The notes under the pieces are model-generated. The model ran no database searches and was not told where the DNA came from. It saw nothing but the letters and a program-made list of their open reading frames with translations. Made by a program: the position numbers and the translations under genes. From CAZGRP01 sp964527995 (GTDB taxonomy: Bacteria > Zhuqueibacterota > Zhuqueibacteria > Oceanimicrobiales > CAZGRP01), in contig CAZGRP010000071.1 in NCBI GenBank assembly GCA_964527995.1, positions 1 to 20,277 on the forward strand: a DNA stretch of 20,277 bases, given 5' to 3'. Below, piece after piece: positions 14,346 through 20,277 of this stretch (its first letter is position 1; every line of letters begins with the position of its first letter).

Positions 14346-15371
14346 ATGGTACGAATTGCTATCGTTGGTGCTTCCGGCTACACCGGCTCCGAGCTGGTGG
14401 CGGTGTTGCTGCGGCATCCACATGTCGAGATCACGGCCCTTTTTTCACACACGCACCAGGGCCGCGCGTTCGCGGAGCTCTTCCCGCGCTTCCGCGGCCG
14501 CATCGATCTCCGCTATCGTGGCTACGCAGTCGAAGAGGTCGCCGGCCTCGACGCCGTCTTTCTGGCACTCCCTCACGGCGAGGCGGCACAGCGGGTTCCG
14601 GAGCTTCTCGGTCGCGTCGAGTGCGTGATCGACCTGAGCGGCGATTTTCGCTTCCGCGATGCGGCCGTCTTTCCGCGATGGTACGGCTTCGAACATCCGG
14701 CGTCGGCGTTGCTCGATCAGGCGGCCTATGGCCTGCCGGAATGGCTGCCGGACGGAGCGTACACAGCCGGCATCATCGCCAACCCGGGCTGTTATCCTAC
14801 CGCGGCACTGCTGGCGATTCTGCCAGTGGCCAGGAAGGAGTGGTTGACGCCTGGAAGCCCGATCATTATCAACGCACTCTCCGGCGTCTCCGGCGCTGGC
14901 CGCAAGCCGTCGCAGGCGACTCACTTCTGCGAGGTGGACGAGTCGGTAAGAGCCTACAAGGTGGCCCAGCATCAGCACACGCCCGAGATCGAGATGGGCC
15001 TTGAACTGTTCGGAGGCCTCCGTGCCGCGGTGTCGTTCACGCCTCACCTGCTACCCATCCGGCGCGGCATCTTTGCCACCGTGTTCCTGCCGTCGTGTCG
15101 CAGACTGGACCAGCAGGCCATCGATAGGGCCTTCCAGGAGGCGTACGACGGCCAACCGTTTGTGCGCTATCTCGGCCCTGAGTCGCCCTCTATTGCCGGG
15201 GTCGCAAACACCAATTTCTGCGATCTCGGGGCGAAGTGGGACGCCCGCACCGGTGGTGTGATCGTCATGAGTGCCATCGACAATCTGCTCAAAGGTGCTG
15301 CCGGCCAGGCTGTGCAGAACTTCAACCGTAAGTTCGGTTTTCCACAGACAGAGGGACTGCTTGATCTATGA
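14346..15371 (+). CDS. argC: N-acetyl-gamma-glutamyl-phosphate reductase ArgC
   Basis: A 341-residue NADPH-dependent enzyme that reduces N-acetylglutamyl phosphate to the semialdehyde, the third step from glutamate to ornithine. The NADP-binding loop is GASGYTG at 8-14, the catalytic cysteine is C149 in NPGCYPT, and the active-site histidine is probably H211 in QHQHTPEIE. Length is normal. The ATG at 14346 gives the usual MVRIAIVGASGYTG start; a 42-codon open extension upstream crosses the promoter and is rejected. It is the first gene of the arginine cluster and its TGA overlaps the argJ start as ATGA, so argJ translation is probably coupled. Confidence 0.98.
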   Translation: MVRIAIVGASGYTGSELVAVLLRHPHVEITALFSHTHQGRAFAELFPRFRGRIDLRYRGYAVEEVAGLDAVFLALPHGEAAQRVPELLGRVECVIDLSGDFRFRDAAVFPRWYGFEHPASALLDQAAYGLPEWLPDGAYTAGIIANPGCYPTAALLAILPVARKEWLTPGSPIIINALSGVSGAGRKPSQATHFCEVDESVRAYKVAQHQHTPEIEMGLELFGGLRAAVSFTPHLLPIRRGIFATVFLPSCRRLDQQAIDRAFQEAYDGQPFVRYLGPESPSIAGVANTNFCDLGAKWDARTGGVIVMSAIDNLLKGAAGQAVQNFNRKFGFPQTEGLLDL

Positions 15372-16597
15372 GCGCCGTCAAACTCGATTCCTACGTCGTT
15401 CAACCGGTTCAGGGGGATGTCACCACACCAGCGGGATTTCGGGCTGCCGGCATCCATTGCGGCATCAAACGCCGGCGCAAGGACCTGGCCCTCATCGTTT
15501 CTGACATGCCGGCCGCGGGTGCCGGCGTTTTCACCCGCAACCGGGTGAAGGCGGCGCCCGTTTTGGTGACACGCAAGCGTCTACAGGCCGGAAACCCGGT
15601 TTCGGCGATCGTAATCAACAGCGGAAATGCCAATGCCTGCACTGGGGAACGGGGCCTTCGCGATGCACAGAACATGTGTCGCCTCACGGCAGAAGCCCTG
15701 AACCTGCCTGCCGAGCAGATCCTCGTTTGCTCCACGGGTGTTATCGGCGAACCGTTGCCCATGGCAGCCGTCGCAGCCGGCATCCCGGCCGCGGCTGCGG
15801 CGCTCAGCCCCGACCTGGGACTCGATGCGGCCGAAGCCATCTTGACCACCGACACCTTTGCCAAACACGCCGCCGCGGTCGCGGAGGGAGGTTGGGGACG
15901 CTTCCACATCGGCGGCATCGCCAAGGGATCCGGGATGATTCACCCCGACATGGCCACCATGCTGGCGTTCATCACAACCGACGCTCAGGTTTCGGCTGCT
16001 CTCCTCCGCCGCCTCCTTATCCGCGCGGTGGATCGGTCATTCAACTGCATCTCAGTGGATGGCGACATGAGCACCAATGACACCGTCCTTCTGCTCGCCA
16101 ACGGACTCTCGGGGGTGGAGATAGGCGCACACCCCGATACACTGGCTGCGTTCGGCAGTGCACTTCATCAGGTGTGCGACTCTCTCGCCCGCCAGATTGT
16201 CCGTGACGGTGAAGGGGCCACGAAGACCATTGAAATCCTGGTCAAAGGCGCCGGGGAGACGGTGGACGCGCGCGAAATCGCCCGCGCCATCGCCACGTCG
16301 AGTCTTGTGAAGACCGCGCTTTACGGCGCCGATGCCAACTGGGGCCGCATCCTGGCCGCAATGGGAAGCACCTCGGTCGCCTTCGAGCCTGACGCGGTGG
16401 AGATCTTCTTTAACGATCTGCAGATCTTGCAGCCGTCCTTCCGCAGCGTTTTCGATGAGGCCGAAGCCAAGGAGATTCTGTCCCGCCCGGAGGTGCGCAT
16501 CACAGTCGATTTGCACATGGGGACAGCCAGCGCCACCTACTGGACCTGCGACCTGAGCGAAAAGTACGTGCGCATCAACTCGAGCTATCGATCATGA
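15368..16597 (+). CDS. argJ: Glutamate N-acetyltransferase / amino-acid acetyltransferase ArgJ
   Basis: A 409-residue ArgJ that transfers acetyl from N-acetylornithine to glutamate, recycling it; some family members also use acetyl-CoA. The self-cleavage site is visible in KGSGMIHPDMATML, with the nucleophile T197 preceded by A196, so the precursor should split into alpha and beta chains. NSGNANACTG near 85-93 and the DANWGR motif near 320 are typical. Whether it is mono- or bifunctional cannot be read from sequence; no argA/N-acetylglutamate synthase gene is in view. It overlaps argC by 4 nt and argB by 4 nt (ATGA at both junctions). Confidence 0.98.
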   Translation: MSAVKLDSYVVQPVQGDVTTPAGFRAAGIHCGIKRRRKDLALIVSDMPAAGAGVFTRNRVKAAPVLVTRKRLQAGNPVSAIVINSGNANACTGERGLRDAQNMCRLTAEALNLPAEQILVCSTGVIGEPLPMAAVAAGIPAAAAALSPDLGLDAAEAILTTDTFAKHAAAVAEGGWGRFHIGGIAKGSGMIHPDMATMLAFITTDAQVSAALLRRLLIRAVDRSFNCISVDGDMSTNDTVLLLANGLSGVEIGAHPDTLAAFGSALHQVCDSLARQIVRDGEGATKTIEILVKGAGETVDAREIARAIATSSLVKTALYGADANWGRILAAMGSTSVAFEPDAVEIFFNDLQILQPSFRSVFDEAEAKEILSRPEVRITVDLHMGTASATYWTCDLSEKYVRINSSYRS

Positions 16598-17472
16598 AGC
16601 GCCTGCAGCAAAAAGCCGCCATTCTCGTCGAGGCGCTGCCCTATCTGCGCCAGTTCCGCGGAAAAACCGTCGTCATCAAGTACGGCGGAGCCGCTCAGGC
16701 CGAGGATGCGCTCAAAGAGACTTTCGCCCAAGACGTCGCCCTACTCGAGCATGTGGGGTTGCGCCCCATCGTCGTCCATGGCGGCGGGCAAGAGATCAGC
16801 CGACTGAGCCGGCGCCTGGGTCTGCCCAGCCAGTTCATCGATGGGCAGCGCGTGACCACAGCCGAGGTCGTGGAAGTGGCGGAGATGGTGCTGAGTGGAA
16901 AGATCAACGGTGAGATCGTCACTCGCATCAATCGGCATGGCGCCCAGGCGGTGGGCCTCAGCGGCAAGGACGGCTCGCTGCTCCAGGCCGAACGTTGGCC
17001 TGCGGGCGATGTCGACCTCGGACTGGTTGGCAAGATCGTCCAGGTGCAGGCGGCGGTTCTGCATGTACTCCTCGAAAATCAAATCGTCCCCGTCATCGCC
17101 CCGGTCGGAGTGGGTCCGGCGGGCGAGACGCTCAACATCAATGCGGACCTTGCCGCCTGCGAGATCGCCTGTGCGGTGAAAGCCGAGAAGTTGGTTTTTC
17201 TCTCCGACGTCGAGGGCGTGTGCGTGCAAGGCAAGAAAGTAAGCACACTCACTCCGAGCCTGGCGCAGCAGTCCATCGACCGCGGCGAGATCGCCGGCGG
17301 CATGGTGCCCAAAGTGCAGGCGGCTCTGGCCAGTCTGCAGGCCGGGGTTCGGAAAGTCCACCTCATCGACGGACGAGTTCCGCACTCCCTGCTTCTGGAA
17401 ATCTTCACCGAGGAGGGGGTGGGAACGCAATTCTTGCTGCAAGAACAAGGAGATTCAACATGGCAAAGCTGA
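16594..17472 (+). CDS. argB: Acetylglutamate kinase ArgB
   Basis: A 292-residue amino-acid kinase that phosphorylates N-acetylglutamate with ATP. KYGGAAQ with K29 and VHGGGQEI (61-68) bind phosphate, and GGMVPKVQAAL near the C-terminus is the conserved lysine block. The N-terminal helix before KYGG (ILVEALPYLRQF) is the segment that in arginine-inhibited hexameric ArgB mediates feedback, so inhibition by arginine is plausible. It overlaps argJ by 4 nt and the DUF423 gene by 13 nt. Confidence 0.98.
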   Translation: MKRLQQKAAILVEALPYLRQFRGKTVVIKYGGAAQAEDALKETFAQDVALLEHVGLRPIVVHGGGQEISRLSRRLGLPSQFIDGQRVTTAEVVEVAEMVLSGKINGEIVTRINRHGAQAVGLSGKDGSLLQAERWPAGDVDLGLVGKIVQVQAAVLHVLLENQIVPVIAPVGVGPAGETLNINADLAACEIACAVKAEKLVFLSDVEGVCVQGKKVSTLTPSLAQQSIDRGEIAGGMVPKVQAALASLQAGVRKVHLIDGRVPHSLLLEIFTEEGVGTQFLLQEQGDSTWQS

Positions 17473-17834
17473 TGGTTCTGCTTGGTAGCCTGAACGCGTT
17501 CTTGTCGGTCGCCCTCGGGGCGTTCGGTGCCCACGGCCTGAGGAACAAGCTCTCTGCCGAGATGATGGCCATCTATGACACCGCGGTGCAGTACCACATG
17601 GCGCACGCCCTCGGTTTGATCCTGGTCGGAATTCTTATCAGGTTGACGTCACCATCCGGTCTGCTGAACTGGGCCGGCATCCTGCTACTGGCCGGCATCG
17701 TCATCTTTTCGGGAAGTCTCTACCTGCTCAGCATAACCGGATTGCGGTGGTTCGGGGCGATCACTCCGATCGGCGGCCTGTCCTTCTTGCTGGGCTGGGT
17801 CCTGCTGGCGGTTGCCGCAATCAAGGCTCTGTGA
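17460..17834 (+). CDS. DUF423 small membrane protein
   Basis: A 124-residue integral membrane protein with about four hydrophobic helices, and the DUF423 hallmark LGAFGAHGL near 19-27 followed by YDTAVQYHMAHALGL. Relatives include Escherichia coli YgdD; the family function is unknown. AAGGAG lies 9 nt before the ATG at 17460, inside the end of argB, so the two are probably co-translated. A membrane protein inside an arginine operon could hint at transport or at simple hitch-hiking. Confidence 0.9.
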   Translation: MAKLMVLLGSLNAFLSVALGAFGAHGLRNKLSAEMMAIYDTAVQYHMAHALGLILVGILIRLTSPSGLLNWAGILLLAGIVIFSGSLYLLSITGLRWFGAITPIGGLSFLLGWVLLAVAAIKAL

Positions 17835-17860
17835 GCCGGTCCGAATCATGGGTGAATCTT

Positions 17861-17888
17861 ACCACGAGGGCACAAAGATCACCAAGAG
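17861..17888 (+). repeat. Degenerate ACCACGAGGGCACAAAG-type repeat
   Basis: ACCACGAGGGCACAAAGATC followed by ACCAAGAG is near-periodic, like the ACCACAGAGGACACAGAG-style strings I recall from intergenic DNA of several environmental phyla. It lies in the 158-bp gap between the DUF423 gene and argD, which otherwise shows no convincing promoter or terminator. A related fragment is at 4801-4840 on the minus strand. Family membership not tested. Confidence 0.35.
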
Positions 17889-17992
17889 TATCTGACTTCC
17901 GTGTCGATCGAGCTGGGTTTCGAGTCTTGAACGCCGGGGGCTTTGACTGTCTACACAATGCCCATACGTGCTTCTGAGCAAGCGAGGTTCAC

Positions 17993-19171
17993 GTGTCAAC
18001 CACCGACGACCTGATCAAGCTGGAACAACGCACAATCCTGCAGACCTACGCCCGCTACCCGGTCGCCCTCGACCGGGGCAAAGGCGTGGAAGTGTGGGAC
18101 GTGGAGGGCAAGCGCTACCTCGACTTCCTTGCCGGCATTGCCGTCTGTTGCCTTGGCCATGCTCACGGCAAGATGGTGGCAGCCATCCAGCAGGCTGCCG
18201 CCGGACTGGTGCACACGTCCAACCTGTTCTACACCGAGCCACAGCTTCGCCTGGCCGAATTCCTCCTCCAACGTTCCGTATTCGATAAGGTGTTTTTCTG
18301 CAACAGCGGTGCCGAGGCCAATGAGGCGGCCATCAAGCTGGCACGGCGCTGGGGGCATCCGCACTTCGAGATCATCACCGCGATCAACTCCTTCCATGGG
18401 CGCACCCTGGGTGCTCTGAGCGCTACCGGCCAACCGAAATACCGCAGCGCGTTCGAACCGCTGGTTCCCGGGTTCAAGTACGTTCCTTTCGGCGACATTG
18501 ATGCACTGCACAGTGCCATCAGCAAAAGCACCTGTGCCGTTCTGCTCGAACCCATTCAAGGCGAGGCCGGCGTGCGCATGCCTCCCGATGGGTATCTCGC
18601 CCACGTACGCGAGTTATGCACAGACCACAACCTCCTTCTCATCCTGGATGAAGTTCAGACCGGCCTGGGTCGCACCGGGCGGTTTTTTGCCTACGAGCAT
18701 TTCGGCATCGAGCCGGATATCCTGACCAGCGCCAAGGCCCTGGCTGGCGGCTTGCCGATGGGCGCCATGCTGGCCAAGGAACATGCCGCCGCAGCGATGA
18801 AGGCCGGTGATCATGGCTCGACCTTCGGTGGCGGGCCGTTCGTATCGAAAGTCGCTCTGGTTGTGCTCAGAACTCTGGTCGACGAAGGCTGGATCGAGAA
18901 CGCTGCCACCATGGGACGGCTACTGCAACAAGAGGTAAGCAAGACGCTGGCGGCAAACAGGATCGCTGCCGAGGTGCGCGGTCTGGGACTACTGGTTGCC
19001 GTCGAATTCCATTCCGTGGATGCCAGGGTGCTGCATCGCACTCTGCTGCACAACGGCCTCATTACCAGCGCCATCGGCGACCGCGTATTGCGCTTCGCCC
19101 CTCCTTTGATCGTTTCGCAGCAGGAGATCAGCGAAGCGGTGGATATCTTCGGCCACAGCCTGAGGGAATGA
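17993..19171 (+). CDS. argD: Acetylornithine aminotransferase ArgD
   Basis: A 392-residue class-III PLP-dependent aminotransferase that converts N-acetylglutamate semialdehyde to N-acetylornithine. NSGAEANEAAIKLAR (104-118) binds the cofactor phosphate, F134-H135-G136 stacks on PLP, LDEVQTGLGRTG (218-229) holds the pyridine-binding aspartate D219, and K248 in SAKALAGG is the Schiff-base lysine. Normal length. The start is GTG at 17993, with GAGG a few bases upstream. The 158-bp gap before it is larger than the overlaps among argC, argJ and argB, so an internal promoter is possible, though none is clear. Confidence 0.97.
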   Translation: MSTTDDLIKLEQRTILQTYARYPVALDRGKGVEVWDVEGKRYLDFLAGIAVCCLGHAHGKMVAAIQQAAAGLVHTSNLFYTEPQLRLAEFLLQRSVFDKVFFCNSGAEANEAAIKLARRWGHPHFEIITAINSFHGRTLGALSATGQPKYRSAFEPLVPGFKYVPFGDIDALHSAISKSTCAVLLEPIQGEAGVRMPPDGYLAHVRELCTDHNLLLILDEVQTGLGRTGRFFAYEHFGIEPDILTSAKALAGGLPMGAMLAKEHAAAAMKAGDHGSTFGGGPFVSKVALVVLRTLVDEGWIENAATMGRLLQQEVSKTLAANRIAAEVRGLGLLVAVEFHSVDARVLHRTLLHNGLITSAIGDRVLRFAPPLIVSQQEISEAVDIFGHSLRE

Positions 19172-19275
19172 GCCGAAGGCCCTGCAGGCCGGTGCGGGAG
19201 TAGACCTTCCGAGATTCTGGCGCAGCGGCGCGGCTGCAAATGCGGCCAGGGGCCGATCGAACAAGGGGTCTTGTC

Positions 19276-19740
19276 ATGCACAAGAGAGAGCGTCACTTGA
19301 GAATCCGCGAGCTTCTTTCCCGCCAAGTCATCGGCCGTCAGGAAGAACTGGCGCGAGCCCTGGAGGAGGAAGGGTTCAAAGTGACCCAGGCCACCCTTTC
19401 GCGCGACCTCCAGGAGATGGGGATCGTGCGCGTGCGCACGGCTGACGGGTTTCGCTACGTCGTTCCGACCGAAGGAAGCCAGGAGCGTCTGCGACGCATC
19501 GTTCAGCTCGAGGTCACCAGCATTCAGTCGAACGAGCACCTCATCGTCGTAAAGACATTGTCAGGACATGCTCAGGCCGTCGCCGTCTACCTGGACCAGC
19601 TGGAGAACGCCGGCATCCTGGGAACGGTCGCCGGTGATGACACCATTCTGGTAGTACCCGCGTCGGTCAGGAACACCGCCGAGGTGCTGGAACGCATACG
19701 CCGAGTTTTGGGAAGTCCGAACAAGATAGGTGATGGGTGA
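19276..19740 (+). CDS. argR: Arginine repressor ArgR/AhrC
   Basis: A 154-residue transcription factor. The N-terminal winged helix (about 1-65) contains VTQATLSRDLQEMG, whose SR pair contacts DNA in ArgR proteins. The C-terminal hexamerisation domain carries GTVAGDDTILV, where G120-D121-D122-T123 forms the arginine-binding site. It is expected to repress arginine synthesis genes when arginine is bound; the inverted repeat on the argC promoter is the obvious target. The ATG at 19276 is preferred; a 12-codon upstream extension has no family match. A GGGG-type site precedes it. The 104-bp gap after argD holds a GCAGC/GCTGC hairpin but no T-run. Confidence 0.96.
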   Translation: MHKRERHLRIRELLSRQVIGRQEELARALEEEGFKVTQATLSRDLQEMGIVRVRTADGFRYVVPTEGSQERLRRIVQLEVTSIQSNEHLIVVKTLSGHAQAVAVYLDQLENAGILGTVAGDDTILVVPASVRNTAEVLERIRRVLGSPNKIGDG

Positions 19741-19847
19741 TGGCAGAGGGTTGATCGAAGATGGGGCTGTGGATTTTACGGATTGTGAATTCCGGTGCGT
19801 CTGGCCTCCGATTCCCGATTCCTGGGACCCAACAGACCAGCGGGCAC

Positions 19848-20023
19848 AAAAAAGCGAACCCCAAGTGACCCGTTCAGAAGCCCAACTTCCTCAGGCTTTC
19901 GCCTGATTCATCCCGGCTCCTTTGGCTCAATTTCCCCCGGGAAGAACATGTCTTCCGGTTTCCACTGGGCCGCGTCGCCGAGCCTTCTATCGAGCTTCCT
20001 ACTTGAAACCTCTCGGGGTTCGC
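19848..20023 (-). ncRNA. ssrS: Candidate 6S RNA
   Basis: A leftward RNA of about 170-176 nt starts 7 nt after a near-consensus -10 box. The ends pair perfectly: GCGAACCCC (20015-20023) with GGGGTTCGC (19854-19862), directly followed by T6 (19848-19853). Inside, GAAGC/GCTTC (19994-19998 with 19877-19881) continues the closing helix. A CAGGC-GAAA-GCCTG tetraloop hairpin (19891-19906) sits on the 3' side of an open centre. GGCTC/GAGCC (19980-19984 with 19924-19928) and GGAAGA/TCTTCC (19940-19956) build the distal arm. A long rod with a central bubble, a hairpin on the bubble's 3' strand and this length are the known 6S architecture; 6S RNA mimics an open promoter and holds the sigma70 holoenzyme. 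That it is a structured RNA is well supported; the 6S label is an inference from shape. Confidence 0.62.
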
Positions 20024-20030
20024 ATGAGTC

Positions 20031-20058
20031 AATATAGCATTCGCTGCGCCAATGTCAA
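20031..20058 (-). promoter_or_regulatory. Near-consensus promoter of the 6S-like RNA
   Basis: On the minus strand a perfect TTGACA -35 box (20053-20058), a 16-bp spacer and TATATT (20031-20036) lie 33 bp after the hpt stop. The predicted start, G at 20023, is exactly the first base of the RNA's closing stem. The best-matching promoter in the window. Confidence 0.82.
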
Positions 20059-20091
20059 GGGCTTTCTTTACAAAACCGCATTCTCGCCCCC

Positions 20092-20277
20092 TTATCTCCT
20101 GTTCAGGCCACTGATCTCGTCTTTGAGCACGCCGATGTAGGGGAGGTTGCGATAGAGCTGGCGAAAGTCGAGACCATAGCCCACAACAAACTGATCCGGT
20201 ATCTCGAACCCTCTGAAGGAGATGGGCACCGGCACAATGCGCCGTGCCGGCTTGTCGAGCAGTGTACACAGCCGGAT
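20092..20277 (-). CDS. hpt: Hypoxanthine phosphoribosyltransferase, C-terminal part
   Basis: Only the last 61 codons and the TAA are in the window; the gene continues beyond the right edge. The visible residues contain LCTLLDKPARR, FEIPDQFVVGYGLDF and YRNLPYIGVLKDE, which match the end of bacterial Hpt closely (VVGYGLD and LPYIG are diagnostic). The enzyme salvages hypoxanthine, and often guanine, by transfer to PRPP. No start codon lies inside the window, so it is easily missed. The 6S-like RNA follows on the same strand. Confidence 0.93.
   Translation of the reverse strand: MRLCTLLDKPARRIVPVPISFRGFEIPDQFVVGYGLDFRQLYRNLPYIGVLKDEISGLNRR

Noticed and set aside
19921..20010. A short minus-strand frame ending in a QWKPEDMFFPGEIEPKEPG-like peptide
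   Set aside because: It looks protein-like for about 40 codons but has no start codon or ribosome site and is fully inside the RNA hairpins, which explain the region better.
19874..20269. A 131-codon minus-strand frame over hpt and the RNA
   Set aside because: It is out of frame with the clear Hpt residues and runs through the structured RNA; no family resemblance.
1..20277. CRISPR array, prophage, insertion sequence or toxin-antitoxin pair
   Set aside because: No regularly spaced repeats, transposase, integrase or small paired genes were found on either strand.

Overview
The window is about 60% GC, densely coded DNA from what looks like an acidobacterium or a close relative. This is inferred from protein families, not measured: two GWxTD-domain proteins, a DUF5916 outer-membrane-type protein with a CBM9-like front domain, ArgJ-type arginine synthesis and a FabL-like reductase. 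I see no phage, insertion sequence, CRISPR array or tRNA.

Layout. The left part (1-6822) reads rightward: the 3' part of a TPR/GWxTD protein, a GAF plus HD-GYP signalling phosphodiesterase with its own strong promoter, a calcineurin-like phosphoesterase, and DNA primase (dnaG). The middle (6859-11359) reads leftward: a FabL-like enoyl reductase/SDR, ribosomal protein S21 (rpsU), and a large secreted DUF5916 beta-barrel protein. A second GWxTD protein (11725-13377, rightward) converges on a phosphoglycolate-phosphatase-like HAD gene (13411-14082, leftward).

The right part (14346-19740) is an arginine cluster: argC-argJ-argB-(DUF423 membrane protein)-argD-argR. The first four genes are translationally coupled by overlaps. 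The argC promoter is covered by a 12-bp inverted repeat that could be an ArgR operator, and the predicted transcript start falls almost on the argC ATG, suggesting a leaderless message. The cluster encodes the conversion of acetylglutamate to ornithine (ArgB, ArgC, ArgD, ArgJ) plus the arginine-sensing repressor; argF, argG and argH are not in the window.

The right edge holds the C-terminal 61 codons of hpt (leftward). Between hpt and argR is a leftward RNA gene candidate with a near-consensus promoter, a perfect 9-bp closing stem, an internal GAAA-tetraloop hairpin and a T6 tract. Its size and architecture resemble 6S RNA.

The least explained parts of the window are non-coding. Besides the 6S-like candidate there are two further leftward promoter-plus-structure-plus-T-run units, one upstream and one downstream of rpsU. 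These, with the argC control region, are the best places to look for something new.
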